64,000 nt of DNA from Arthrobacter sp. zg-Y769 (GCF_020907405.1 NZ_JAJJOE010000011.1:1-64000); one strand, 5' to 3'; counted from the stretch's first letter, positions 18,348 through 26,948 are shown. The notes: generated from the letters alone by a model not told the origin. A program made the numbers and translations.

Positions 18348-18965
18348 TCAGCTCAGGAAAGATTCAATGGCATCGGTCAGGGCGGCATCCGGAATGCCAC
18401 GGGTGTCGGATTCGAGCAGCAGGAACTCGCCCGATTCCAGGGCATCGGCGGTCTGCCGCGCCAGGTCCTGGGTGTCTTCGCCGCTGCTGCTGCCGGCCAT
18501 AACGAGGACGGGGATGCGGATACCGCTGAGCCCCTCGATTTCGGTCTGCAGGACGAGCAACTCGTCCTCGCCGTCCGCGAGGGAGAGGGTTGGCTCCAAT
18601 GCGACGACCCGGCTGACCACCGTGGATTCCTCGGCCGCCCGGAGGGCCAGGAAGGCCCCTTCGTCAAAGCCGTAAAGGTCCGTGGATTCCCCGGCGACCT
18701 GGAGGACTGCCAGCAGATCATCAACGTCCGACTCCGCGGTGTATTCCTCACCCATGCCGCTTTCACCGATGCCCCGGCGGTCATAGGTGTAGACGGTGTG
18801 GTTCTGCTTCAGGGCGTCCGCCAGGACCACCGTTGCGGGACTGCTGCGGTGCGCCAGCAGGGGCCCTACGATCGCCAGCGGCGGGCCGCTGCCCTGGCGG
18901 GACCACGCAATTGGCGTTCCATCTGCGGACATCGCGATTCCGGAGGCACCCGAAGCTGATTCCAT
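18348..18965 (-). CDS. Alpha/beta hydrolase-fold protein with altered catalytic residues
   Basis: A 205-residue protein with the alpha/beta hydrolase pattern: VYTYDRRGIGESG around residue 60, then DLYGFDEGAFLALRAAEE at the nucleophile elbow, and a C-terminal helix. The elbow reads GFDEG, so aspartate stands where Ser is usual, and no histidine follows in the last strand-loop region (LLESDTRGIPDAAL). It may be a non-catalytic or atypical member; Asp nucleophiles exist in dehalogenases, but these also need the histidine. ATG 18965 follows a GCAGGAG site; the ORF upstream has no homology. Confidence 0.72.
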   Translation of the reverse strand: MESASGASGIAMSADGTPIAWSRQGSGPPLAIVGPLLAHRSSPATVVLADALKQNHTVYTYDRRGIGESGMGEEYTAESDVDDLLAVLQVAGESTDLYGFDEGAFLALRAAEESTVVSRVVALEPTLSLADGEDELLVLQTEIEGLSGIRIPVLVMAGSSSGEDTQDLARQTADALESGEFLLLESDTRGIPDAALTDAIESFLS

Positions 18966-19161
18966 GGCCGGCTCCTGCTTGTTGGGGGGGGTAGGAGGAT
19001 GCGGGGACCTGACAGCACTCGCCGCACCCTGCTTCAAAATTAGGAGTCGACGGCGCGGGAGGTCAATGCCCTCTGCCGGCAGGTGCACCGAAGTACTGCA
19101 GACGGCAGTTCCAGGGCTGACCGGCGGACCCGCGGGACCGCGCCCCCTGCGGGTCGGCGGC

Positions 19162-19425
19162 TCAGTGCAGGCGGCGAGTGAGCGTAACCCGGTCCAGCAC
19201 TACGGAGCCGCCCATGGCCTGATGGACCTGCAGGAATTCGGTGGGCGAGACCTCCAGAATGGAGCTGTCCGCCCGAGCAGGCAGCAGGTCCTCGCGCAGG
19301 CCCTCTATCAGATCGAGGAACAGCCGGGTGGCCTCTCTCCGGGACATTGCCTCGGTGAAGGTCACCCGGTGGGCGGCCGAGGCCATCTTGTAGCCCGTCT
19401 CGACCACAATCACGTATTCGTCCAC
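19162..19425 (-). CDS. Small protein of unknown function
   Basis: An 87-residue soluble protein starting with a GTG (DEYVIVVETGYKMASAAHRVTF) and a GAGGCC-type site before it. A central acidic and basic helix (SRREATRLFLDLIEGLREDLL) is followed by a strand-rich end (ILEVSPTEFLQVHQAMGG, VVLDRVTLTRRL). I recognise no family. It stands alone between the hydrolase and the anti-sigma gene, both on the same strand but about 115-200 bases away. Confidence 0.5.
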   Translation of the reverse strand: MDEYVIVVETGYKMASAAHRVTFTEAMSRREATRLFLDLIEGLREDLLPARADSSILEVSPTEFLQVHQAMGGSVVLDRVTLTRRLH

Positions 19426-19541
19426 TCCGGCCTCCTGGGTGCCTGCGGCGTACGCGTCCTATCCGCAACCTAAGCCCATGGGCGGCCCAAAACGCAACGG
19501 GAACGGACCCAATCCGCCCGTTCGCGGAAAGGAGCGCCGTC

Positions 19542-20336
19542 CTACCGGTCCCGGCCGGACGGGTCACGGCCCAGGGAGTTTCCGCCGCCAGTGCCCCAGC
19601 CAGTGCCCCGGCCGTTGCTATCCCGCGAGGAAACCTGTCCACCGTATGCTGCAGCGCCGGCTCCCGGTCCCATCGTGTCGCGGACCAGGCCGTCGGACCG
19701 CCGGTTCTCGTTGGGGACGTAGCCGGTATGCGGGCCGAAGCCAGTTTGCCCGCCGGGACCGGCATGGTCCCTGCGGGTACCGTCGTCACCGGGACCCGGA
19801 CGCGCCTCGTGCTGATTGTCCGGGACCGCCGGTGGAGCGGGAACTACCGCCGGGGCAGGCGTCGGAGCGGGAGCAGGCTCGGGGGCGGGAGCGGGAACCG
19901 GGACGGCTTCCACAACCGGTGCGGGCTCCGGTGCCGTAACTGCGGCGGGAAGCACCGGCTCCGCGGTTTCCTTAGGGCCAGCCGGTTCGGCCCGATCCAG
20001 GGTGGGTGCCTCCGGCGTGAAGGTGACTTCGGGAGCCGGATCCGCCCGGACCAGGAAGTCAGGGTAGGCCGCCACCCCGCCTGCACCGACGGCCATTGCC
20101 CCGATCAGGGCTGCGCCGAGAATAATGCCTCGTCCGCCCCGGGCGCGGGGGCGAAGCGGCACGGGGGTCCCCGCAAGAAGGGCGGCGAGTTCTCCGACCG
20201 GCTCCGGCGCGGGTGCACGGGATTCGCTGCGCAGGGCCAGCAACTCCTCCACCAGCTCGGGGGTTTCCTCTACTCCGGATTCGGCCAGGAGGCCGCGGAC
20301 GTAGAGTCTGTCCTGTTCATCAAGATGCTCGCTCAT
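19542..20336 (-). CDS. Putative anti-sigma factor, single-pass, with proline-rich outer region
   Basis: A 264-residue protein with a short cytoplasmic head (MSEHLDEQDRLYVRGLLAE to about 70), one membrane helix around 72-93 (GIILGAALIGAMAVGAGGVAAY) and a long outer part. The outer part is Pro/Ala/Glu-rich (PAPAPEPAPAPTPAP, about residues 140-175) and ends in a Gly/Arg/Asn-rich tail. No zinc HxxxCxxC motif is present. It starts within the end of the ECF sigma gene (17-base overlap) with GAAGGAG in front, which is why I call it the cognate anti-sigma factor; the role is inferred from position and topology. Confidence 0.65.
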   Translation of the reverse strand: MSEHLDEQDRLYVRGLLAESGVEETPELVEELLALRSESRAPAPEPVGELAALLAGTPVPLRPRARGGRGIILGAALIGAMAVGAGGVAAYPDFLVRADPAPEVTFTPEAPTLDRAEPAGPKETAEPVLPAAVTAPEPAPVVEAVPVPAPAPEPAPAPTPAPAVVPAPPAVPDNQHEARPGPGDDGTRRDHAGPGGQTGFGPHTGYVPNENRRSDGLVRDTMGPGAGAAAYGGQVSSRDSNGRGTGWGTGGGNSLGRDPSGRDR

Positions 20337-20880
20337 TGTTCGGTGCCTCCTTCCGTTCCAATTGGTTTTTGAGTACTTCAAGGGCGCGGCGCTGGAGCTG
20401 CTTGACCGCTCCGGCACTGCGTCCCATGATCTTTGCCGATTCTTCAATGGAAAGATCAGCCACCACGCGCAGGAGCAGGACTTCCTTCTGCTGGGGCGTT
20501 AGCCCTTCCAGGAGGGCGGCGGCTCCGGCACCGGCGCCGAGGACGGTTTCCTCGGCGGATTCCGTTGCACGGCGGTCCAGCTCCGGATCGAACACGGCCG
20601 TTACCGGCTCGCGTTCGCGCCGTCGGACGTCGTCGACCATACGGGCGTGGGCAACGGAGAATGCGAAGGTGCGGGCACCGTGCAGCCCGCCCTTGACCGT
20701 CTCCAGTTTGGCGAACAGCGTCAGGAAAACTTCCTGCGTGAGTGCTTCGGGGTCTTCGCACCCCTTGGAGCGGAGGTAACCGAGCACGCCCGGCGCGAAG
20801 TCGTCGTAAATCTTCCGCAAGGCCTCCGGTTTCCGGGCACACGCATCACGGAGCGTTTGCTCAGTAAGCGGTGTTGGCAC
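20320..20880 (-). CDS. ECF-type RNA polymerase sigma factor
   Basis: A 186-residue group 4 sigma factor. Region 2 is seen in ALRKIYDDFAPGVLGYLRSKGCEDPEALTQEVFLTLF and ARTFAFSVAHARMVDDVRRRE. Region 4 is seen in LLEGLTPQQKEVLLLRVVADLSIEESAKIMGRSAGAVKQLQRRALEVL, with the -35-binding helix at the end. GTG 20880 has AGGAAAG ten bases in front; TTG 20916 is an alternative start. The overlapping membrane gene downstream is the likely anti-sigma factor. The signal and target promoters are unknown. Confidence 0.88.
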   Translation of the reverse strand: MPTPLTEQTLRDACARKPEALRKIYDDFAPGVLGYLRSKGCEDPEALTQEVFLTLFAKLETVKGGLHGARTFAFSVAHARMVDDVRRREREPVTAVFDPELDRRATESAEETVLGAGAGAAALLEGLTPQQKEVLLLRVVADLSIEESAKIMGRSAGAVKQLQRRALEVLKNQLERKEAPNNERAS

Positions 20881-21076
20881 GGCGGAATCACTTTCCTGGG
20901 ATGCGGAGTGGTCCAAATGCTACCGTGCCCGCCGCCGTAGACGCGTGCGCAACGGCCGCACCGATGCTTGTTGGGGGGATAAGCCTCGGCGCGGCCGTTA
21001 CAAACAGGTAATCGCCCCTAGGTACGAAAAAGTTACGCAGGCGGGCGGAATTCTTTTCCCGGGGTTTTTCCGACCC

Positions 21077-21883
21077 CTAGTGGGCCTCCACAATCTGCGT
21101 GTTTTCGGCGAAACGTCGGTTCCTTAACACCGGCAGGAACTCCCGCACATCGTCGATCCGCTGGCGCGTGACATCCGCCGTCACCACCGCTTCACGCTCG
21201 TCCTCCAATGCCGCCTGCGGCACTCCCATGGGGTCCAGGATGGCGGAGTGGCCCACGGTATGCCGGCTGGAGGTACCGGCCGCCGCAACCCACAGGGTGT
21301 TCTCGATGGCGCGGGCCTTGAGCAGTGTTTCCCAATGATCGATCTTGTGTTCACCCTTGAACCAGGCCGCCGGCACAGCCAGCAGGTCCGCGTCGAGATC
21401 GGCGAGCGCCCGGGCCAGTTCCGGGAAGCGCAGGTCGTAGCAGGTCATAACCCCCACCCGGAGGTCCCCTACCTGCATCACCTTGACGCCGCCGTCGCCC
21501 GGTTTGATCCGGGTGGATTCCGCGTAGCTGAACGCGTCGTACAGGTGCAGCTTGCGGTAGGTGTCCACTATGCGTCCGGTCGCATCGATGAGGACCAGGG
21601 TGTTGAAGGGGCGTTCCTCACCGCTGGATTCGTACCCGCCGGCGATCACCGCGATTTCCAGCTCGGCGGCGAGTAGGGACAGATGGGAGACGAAGGTGGT
21701 CCAGGAGGCATCGACGGCGACGGCGAGCGGTCCCTCCACCTTCCCGATGCTGAACATGGATTCCTCGGGGAAAATGATCAGTTCGGAACCCTCGGCGCGG
21801 GCCTTGCCGGCCAGGGAGCGCATGGTGTCCAGGTTCTCCCGGACCTCACCGGCGGGGCTGAACTGACCGACGCTGACTTTCAC
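21077..21883 (-). CDS. Nitrilase-superfamily carbon-nitrogen hydrolase (Nit1/Nit2 type)
   Basis: A 268-residue amidase-type enzyme with the Glu-Lys-Cys triad visible: Glu in LIIFPEESMF (about 40), Lys in DTYRKLHLYD (about 111), and Cys in VGVMTCYDLRFPEL (about 148). The HLYDAF and RAIENTLWVAAAG stretches fit the NIT branch related to omega-amidase and deaminated-glutathione amidase. The substrate is inferred only. Ribosome site: AAGGTGG lies shortly before the ATG. Transcribed away from the sigma operon; the 196 bases between 20881 and 21076 hold no recognisable gene. Confidence 0.9.
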   Translation of the reverse strand: MKVSVGQFSPAGEVRENLDTMRSLAGKARAEGSELIIFPEESMFSIGKVEGPLAVAVDASWTTFVSHLSLLAAELEIAVIAGGYESSGEERPFNTLVLIDATGRIVDTYRKLHLYDAFSYAESTRIKPGDGGVKVMQVGDLRVGVMTCYDLRFPELARALADLDADLLAVPAAWFKGEHKIDHWETLLKARAIENTLWVAAAGTSSRHTVGHSAILDPMGVPQAALEDEREAVVTADVTRQRIDDVREFLPVLRNRRFAENTQIVEAH

Positions 21884-22011
21884 GGGAAACCACCTTCGCT
21901 TCGGGCTTGGTTGCTCCCAGCCTAGAGCAGGTGAGCGTAGTTCTGCAGGATCCTCCGCGAAGCGGCAGATCGGTGACCGGACCAGTGCCGCAGCCGCACC
22001 AACCCCGGCGG

Positions 22012-22839
22012 CTATCTGTCGCCCTGAGCGGCCCAGAAGTCCAGAATGTTCCGGGTAACTTCAGCGGGAGCCACGAGCAGCGGCGCGACATGCCCACCGC
22101 CGGTCACCGGAACGAACCGTCCGTCAGGCAACGAACGGGCCGCCCGTTCCGCCTCACCGGCATCGTTCATGGCATCGTCCCGGCCGGCCATTAACAGGGT
22201 CGGCACCTGCAGCCGCGGCAGGAGGGGACGAAGATCCGGACGGCGGAGCATCAGGGAGCGCATGGCCCAGTATTTTCCCCGCCTGTCGCCGCGTTGAAAG
22301 GCGGCGGCAACAACTGAGGCAGCTGAAGGCGCGTTCCCGGCGGATCCCTGCCCAACCAGCGCGTCCACCACGACTTTGCTGAGTGGCCGCGGGCCCAGAA
22401 TCCGGTACAGCGGGACCAGGAGTGCGGTCTTCCGGCGATCCGCCCCCTGCAGCGGATAGGCCGGGGTGCCGATGGCCACCAGAGTCCTGATGCGGGCCGG
22501 AAAGCTATCCGCCAGGAGTAGGCCCACATGCCCTCCCCAGGCATTACCGACCCAGTCAACCGGGGCAGCAACCTGTAGGGCGTCCATGACCTGCGCCGCC
22601 GCTGTGGCGCAATCCTGCAGGGAGTAGAGCCTTCGGGGACCGGGACTGTCTCCATGCCCGGGACCGTCCACCAGGAAGAGTTCGCGCCCGTCCCCCAGTT
22701 CTTGGGTGACGAGGTCAAAAGTCTCCGAATCAACGAACATGCTGTGCCACAGGAACACCGGTGGGCCCTCGCCGATCCGGCGGATTTTGATGGGGCCAAC
22801 GGCCGTAGGGACCACGGTCGACGTTGTTTTCGTATCCAT
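22012..22839 (-). CDS. Alpha/beta hydrolase-fold protein with Ala at the nucleophile site
   Basis: A 275-residue protein with a complete alpha/beta hydrolase outline: VFLWHSMFVDSETF oxyanion loop, LVDGPGHGDSPGP, elbow VDWVGNAWGGHVGLLLA near residue 97, acid in LMAGRDDAMND and histidine in VTGGGHVAPL. The elbow reads GNAWGG, with alanine in place of the serine, while the Asp and His remain. I believe close relatives share this change, so it may mark a family with another chemistry, but I cannot check. TAGGAGG precedes the ATG. Divergent from the MarR gene and probably regulated by it. Confidence 0.8.
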   Translation of the reverse strand: MDTKTTSTVVPTAVGPIKIRRIGEGPPVFLWHSMFVDSETFDLVTQELGDGRELFLVDGPGHGDSPGPRRLYSLQDCATAAAQVMDALQVAAPVDWVGNAWGGHVGLLLADSFPARIRTLVAIGTPAYPLQGADRRKTALLVPLYRILGPRPLSKVVVDALVGQGSAGNAPSAASVVAAAFQRGDRRGKYWAMRSLMLRRPDLRPLLPRLQVPTLLMAGRDDAMNDAGEAERAARSLPDGRFVPVTGGGHVAPLLVAPAEVTRNILDFWAAQGDR

Positions 22840-22869
22840 GCCCGCCTCCTAAGAACGGATCCTTGGAAT

Positions 22870-22886
22870 GCTTCGGATTCCGAAGC
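22870..22886. promoter_or_regulatory. Likely MarR operator between divergent genes
   Basis: GCTTCGG (22870-22876) and CCGAAGC (22880-22886) form a perfect inverted repeat with a three-base centre, in the 68-base gap between the hydrolase and the MarR gene. The size fits a MarR dimer site and would repress both divergent genes. Confidence 0.6.
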
Positions 22887-22907
22887 TTGTGCCCTAGACT
22901 TTCCACC

Positions 22908-23393
22908 ATGTCACTGCCGCCGTCAAGAGGTTCCGCTACCGAAAATCCTGACCGGAGGCGGCTCCCGGTCGGCCAGCTTCTGGTCCGCCTCCTGGCCGAA
23001 TTCAGACGTGTCCTGCTCGAAGAGGCAGACCGGCACGGATACGGGGATCTCCGCCCCGCCCACCTGCAGATCACCGGCAATATCGGCACGAAGGGAATCC
23101 GTCTGACGGCGCTCGCCGCAAGGGCGCAGCTCAGCCTCGCCGCCACATCGGAACTGGTGAATGAGCTGCAGAGCCTGGGATACCTGATGCGCAAGCCCGA
23201 CCCCGCTGACGCACGGGCAAAACTGATCCTGCCAACTCCGCGCGGGCTGCAGCTGCTCAGCGATGCCTCGGACAAGGTTCGTGAACTGGAACAGCTGTGG
23301 GGAACATACGCGGGAGAGCAGCACTTCGAAGCAGCAATGTGGACTCTCCAGGACATTCTGGACGCAACTCGACGGCCGGCCGGCAACGGATAG
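22908..23393 (+). CDS. MarR-family transcriptional regulator
   Basis: A 161-residue winged-helix regulator. The DNA-binding region reads IRLTALAARAQLSLAATSELVNELQSLGYLMRKPDPADARAKLILPTPRGLQLL, with the recognition helix, the wing (DPADARAKL) and the following dimer helix. ATG 22908; the upstream part of the open frame crosses the operator region and is left out. Divergent from the alpha/beta hydrolase gene, the usual local target. The ligand is unknown. Confidence 0.88.
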   Translation: MSLPPSRGSATENPDRRRLPVGQLLVRLLAEFRRVLLEEADRHGYGDLRPAHLQITGNIGTKGIRLTALAARAQLSLAATSELVNELQSLGYLMRKPDPADARAKLILPTPRGLQLLSDASDKVRELEQLWGTYAGEQHFEAAMWTLQDILDATRRPAGNG

Positions 23394-23448
23394 ACCGTGC
23401 GGCTGCGGCGTCAAGGCTTATCCCTCCGCTCCCCTAGACTTGGGCCGC

Positions 23449-24444
23449 ATGGATGAAATCACTGCCCCCGTTGACCTCGGCTCGGCTGCCGGGGTGCTGA
23501 ATCCGGCAGCCGTGGGCTTTGCCCGCAGCGCCCTGCACCGTCCCGTCGTTCCCTCCGGCGCCAAAGGCGGCTGGCGGACCAAGCGCTGGGAGTACTGGGG
23601 CATCCTCACGCCCGAACTTGCCGTCGGCCTGACCATTGCCCACCTGGATTACGCCTCCACCCTGCAGCTGTACGTGTTCGAGCGCAGCACGGGCAAGGAG
23701 ACGAGCCTGGAGCCGCTGAAGATCCTGCCCTCGTATGCAGATGTTTCCCTGCCGGATTCGCTGCCGCCGCTTACCGCCTTCGGTGCCTTCGGCGGTGCCG
23801 GCCTGCGCTTTCACGACGCCGACGGCGGCACCCGCCTGCAGGCCTCGTCTTCCCGGATCTCGGCGGACCTGTTCGCGGAAGCGGACGGAGATGTCCTCGG
23901 GGTGGTGGTGCCGTGGTCAGCGAACCGGTACCAGTACACCCTGAAGGACGTGGCCCGCCGGGTCTCCGGCACCGTCACGGTGGACGGCCGGAAGTATTCG
24001 GTCGGCGGAGCGGATTCGTTTGCCGTGCTGGACCGCGGCCGCGGACGGTGGCCGTACTCGCAGCGCTGGAACTGGGGCGTCGGCTCCGGCACGGTGGACG
24101 GCACCCGGCTGGGGCTGCAGATCGGCGGCAAGTGGACCGCCGGCACCCCGGCCACGGAAAACGCCCTGATTGTGGACGGGCGGCTGCACCATTACGACGG
24201 CGAACTGGAGTTTGCGTACGATCTCGCCGATCCGGCGTCGGCCTGGCGGGTGCGCGGGCCCTGGATCGATGCCGTGCTCACCCCGTTCCACCGCCGCACC
24301 GCGGCAACGAACGCCGTCGTGATCAGTGCCCGGACCTGGCAGGCCTTCGGCACCTGGGCCGGAACGGCCCGGACCCCGGACGGCACCGAGTATTCCCTGG
24401 ACGGGCTGGGCGGCTGGATCGAGGAGGCCCGCAACCGCTGGTAG
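23449..24444 (+). CDS. DUF2804 family protein
   Basis: A 331-residue protein of the DUF2804 family, which is related to lipocalin-like AttH domains. Family features include the KRWEYWGILTPELAVGLTIAHLDYAS stretch near residue 45, SFAVLDRGRGRWPYSQRWNWGVGSG near 190 and GPWIDAVLTPFHRR near 275, ending in YSLDGLGGWIEEARNRW. No enzymatic function is established. ATG 23449 has no strong ribosome site, but the family N-terminus begins here. A strong hairpin terminator follows. Confidence 0.8.
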   Translation: MDEITAPVDLGSAAGVLNPAAVGFARSALHRPVVPSGAKGGWRTKRWEYWGILTPELAVGLTIAHLDYASTLQLYVFERSTGKETSLEPLKILPSYADVSLPDSLPPLTAFGAFGGAGLRFHDADGGTRLQASSSRISADLFAEADGDVLGVVVPWSANRYQYTLKDVARRVSGTVTVDGRKYSVGGADSFAVLDRGRGRWPYSQRWNWGVGSGTVDGTRLGLQIGGKWTAGTPATENALIVDGRLHHYDGELEFAYDLADPASAWRVRGPWIDAVLTPFHRRTAATNAVVISARTWQAFGTWAGTARTPDGTEYSLDGLGGWIEEARNRW

Positions 24445-24458
24445 CCCGGTAGACGCAA

Positions 24459-24494
24459 GGAAGGCCCCCAGCCTCAAGGGCTGCGGGGCCTTCC
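24459..24494. terminator. Bidirectional terminator between the DUF2804 gene and purA
   Basis: GGAAGGCCCC (24459-24468) pairs with GGGGCCTTCC (24485-24494), with CAGCC/GGCTG extending the stem inward. It lies between two convergent genes and can serve both. Confidence 0.85.
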
Positions 24495-24507
24495 GTGCGT
24501 GGTGGCT

Positions 24508-25797
24508 TTACTCGTTGATGAGGTCCCGCACCACGATGGTCTGGTCGCGGTCCGGGCCGACGCCGATGGCCGAGAAGCGCGTACCGGACATCTTTTCCAG
24601 TGCCAGCACGTAGTTCCGGGCGTTTTCGGGCAGGTCCTCGAGGGTCTTGGCCCCGGTGATGTCCTCGGTCCAGCCGTCGAAGTACTCGAAAATCGGCTTG
24701 GCGTGGTGGAAATCGGTCTGCGTCATCGGCATCTCGTCGAACCGCACGCCGTCGACGTCGTAGGCGACGCAGACCGGGATCTTCTCGATGCCGGTGAGCA
24801 CGTCCAGCTTCGTCACGAAGTAGTCGGTGAAGCCGTTGACGCGGGAAGCGTGGCGGGCCAGGACGGCGTCGTACCAGCCGCAGCGACGCGGACGGCCGGT
24901 GTTCACACCGAACTCGCCGCCGGTCTTCTGCAGGTACAGGCCCATGTCATCGAAGAGCTCGGTAGGGAACGGGCCGGCACCGACGCGGGTGGTGTAGGCC
25001 TTGATGATGCCCACGGAACGGGTAATCCGCGTGGGGCCGATGCCCGAACCGACGGACGCGCCGCCGGCGGTCGGGTTGGAGGAGGTGACAAACGGGTAGG
25101 TGCCGTGGTCCACGTCCAGGAACGTGGCCTGGCCGCCCTCCATGAGAATGACCTTGCCCTCGTCCAGCGCGGAGTTCAGCTCGTAGGTGGAGTCGATGAC
25201 CATGGGTCGCAGCCGGTCCGCGTAGGAGAGGAAGTACTGGACTACCTCTTCGGCGTCGATGTCGCGGCGGTTGTAGACCTTCAGCAGCAGCTGGTTCTTC
25301 TGCTTCAGGGAGCCTTCGACCTTCTGGCGCAGGATCGACTCATCGAAGATGTCCTGCACGCGGATGCCCAGCCGGGCGACCTTGTCCATGTACGCCGGGC
25401 CGATGCCGCGTCCGGTGGTGCCGATGGCACGCTTGCCCAGGAAGCGTTCGGTGACCTTGTCCATCACCTGGTGGAACGGTGCCACCAGATGCGCGTTGGC
25501 GGAAATCCGGAGCTTGGAGGTGTCTGCGCCGCGGGATTCGAGCCCGTCAATCTCGGTGAAGAGCGCCTCCAGGTTCACCACGCAGCCGTTGCCGATCACC
25601 GGAATCGCGTTGGGGCTGAGGATGCCGGCGGGCAGCAGCTTGAGTTCGTATTTTTCACCGCCGACGACGACGGTGTGGCCGGCATTGTTTCCGCCGTTTG
25701 GTTTGACGACGTAATCGACGCGGCCGCCGAGCAGGTCGGTGGCCTTACCTTTACCTTCGTCGCCCCACTGGGCGCCGACGATGACAATAGCGGGCAT
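24508..25797 (-). CDS. purA: Adenylosuccinate synthetase
   Basis: GTP-dependent ligation of aspartate to IMP, the committed step to AMP. The 429-residue protein has the N-terminal [15 protein letters not shown]-loop, [24 protein letters not shown] near residue 128 and the C-terminal [13 protein letters not shown] 25797 follows GGGAGGATCCC, so the five extra upstream codons are excluded. It stands alone, apart from purSQL, with 218 bases to the next gene upstream (divergent) and a terminator downstream. Those 218 bases hold no clear operator. Confidence 0.97.
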   Translation of the reverse strand: MPAIVIVGAQWGDEGKGKATDLLGGRVDYVVKPNGGNNAGHTVVVGGEKYELKLLPAGILSPNAIPVIGNGCVVNLEALFTEIDGLESRGADTSKLRISANAHLVAPFHQVMDKVTERFLGKRAIGTTGRGIGPAYMDKVARLGIRVQDIFDESILRQKVEGSLKQKNQLLLKVYNRRDIDAEEVVQYFLSYADRLRPMVIDSTYELNSALDEGKVILMEGGQATFLDVDHGTYPFVTSSNPTAGGASVGSGIGPTRITRSVGIIKAYTTRVGAGPFPTELFDDMGLYLQKTGGEFGVNTGRPRRCGWYDAVLARHASRVNGFTDYFVTKLDVLTGIEKIPVCVAYDVDGVRFDEMPMTQTDFHHAKPIFEYFDGWTEDITGAKTLEDLPENARNYVLALEKMSGTRFSAIGVGPDRDQTIVVRDLINE

Positions 25798-26015
25798 GGG
25801 ATCCTCCCCCATTAGATACGGGACGGAGCTGCTTGGTTGCAGATCCGCTACCGTGCATGAGAACGCCCCTGAACTCGCAGGTCCTGCCGTTACGGCGTAC
25901 CTTGGCGCAAGTTGCGGGGCTCTTACCTGCCAAGTTTAGCCGATCATGCTGTTGCTCACTCAAGAATGCGCTGCAGGGGCATCTATCTGCGGTGCTTCGC
26001 GGGTAGCGTGGGCGC

Positions 26016-26609
26016 ATGGACCGATTACGCGGCTATATTGCCGGGCTTGGTACGGGCTCCGGGACGAGGCTGGTGATTGGGCACTGGCTCGATTCCCCGC
26101 TGGGTGCCTTCACCGATGTGATGGCGGAGGACGACGCCGGCGTGCGGACACTGCTGGCCCCGTCCGACGCGGCGGCCCGGTACATCGGGGAAATCTACAG
26201 GTTCGACCGGACAGTGGTGTCTCCGGTGGACGCGGTCCTTTCCCGTGAGGCACTCCGGGTGGCCGCAGGGCCGCTGCGCCTGGAGGCCATGCTGGGGCCG
26301 GTCACCTTCCTGGGCCGGGTCCTGGAACACGTGCCGGCGCCGCTGGCCGTGGCCCCGTGGTGGCTGCGGCTGATCAATCCCGTGGCCGGGATGCTGGCTC
26401 CGGGCGTAGTGACCGCCGGATCGGCGGGCGGCGGGCGGCGGGAGTTCTACGGCGTCCGGTCCATCCGTACGCTGACAAGTGCAACGGCCACATGGGACGG
26501 CGCTGACTTGGGACCGCTGACCCCGGTCGAACCGCCCGTGAACTTCGGCTTCAGTTCCGTTCCGGGTGCCCCGCGGATTGTCGCTGTCACCACCACGATC
26601 CTGCCCTGA
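26016..26609 (+). CDS. Conserved protein of unknown function
   Basis: A 197-residue protein, seen in other actinobacteria but without a known role. The N-terminal part (RLVIGHWLDSPLGAFTDVMAEDDAG, then LAPSDAAARYIGEIYRFDRTVVSPV) is followed by a hydrophobic stretch around VAPWWLRLINPVAGMLAPGVVTAGSAGGGRREFYGVRSIRTL, in a pattern that looks like a lipocalin-like beta fold rather than a membrane protein. ATG start, no strong ribosome site. Divergent from purA. Confidence 0.6.
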   Translation: MDRLRGYIAGLGTGSGTRLVIGHWLDSPLGAFTDVMAEDDAGVRTLLAPSDAAARYIGEIYRFDRTVVSPVDAVLSREALRVAAGPLRLEAMLGPVTFLGRVLEHVPAPLAVAPWWLRLINPVAGMLAPGVVTAGSAGGGRREFYGVRSIRTLTSATATWDGADLGPLTPVEPPVNFGFSSVPGAPRIVAVTTTILP

Positions 26610-26646
26610 GCGGGCTTGCCTGGTCTCCTCCTGCCCGATCCCTCCC

Positions 26647-26730
26647 GTTTGTCCGGATCCCTGCGGTTTGTCCGGATCCCTGCGCCGCGCAGCGCAGGGA
26701 ATGCCACAAACTGCAGGGATTGTGACAAAC
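26647..26730. repeat. Four-unit inverted array of GTTTGTnnnnnTCCCTGC
   Basis: Two exact copies of GTTTGTCCGGATCCCTGC lie at 26647-26664 and 26666-26683. Two related copies lie in the opposite orientation at 26694-26711 and 26713-26730. All neighbours within a pair are spaced 19 bases apart, and the two pairs are mirror images around a GCCGCGCAGC centre. The whole could form an 84-base hairpin or cruciform. It sits in the 339-base gene-free region 26610-26948. It resembles REP/BIME-type elements or an iteron-like protein site; no transposase is nearby. Confidence 0.85.
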
Positions 26731-26819
26731 CGGAGGGTTTTCCCAATCCATCGGCGCCCGCGCGCGGGCCGGTAGGGGCTCTCCTTCCGAAGCTGTTGTA
26801 TGAGGCAACCTTTGCCCCT

Positions 26820-26839
26820 GCGAACTATTTCGAGTTCGC
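26820..26839. repeat. Inverted repeat upstream of the Excalibur gene
   Basis: GCGAACT (26820-26826) and AGTTCGC (26833-26839) form a perfect seven-base inverted repeat with a six-base centre, 110 bases before the start of the next gene. It could be an operator; spacing does not fit the LexA box. Confidence 0.4.
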
Positions 26840-26948
26840 CGGACCCAATTTCGGACTCAGGGGAAGCGCGCCGATTACCCGGATCCCTACGCTTTCAGAG
26901 TCATCCAACACCTGGATGCCCTTCTTTACTCAGAAAGCAGGGAATCAC

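Noticed and set aside
26647-26730. CRISPR array
   Set aside because: The units are spaced by a single base, occur in both orientations and have no spacers or cas genes nearby.
26820-26839. Second LexA box before the Excalibur gene
   Set aside because: GAAC and GTTC are separated by eight bases instead of four, so it does not fit the SOS consensus.
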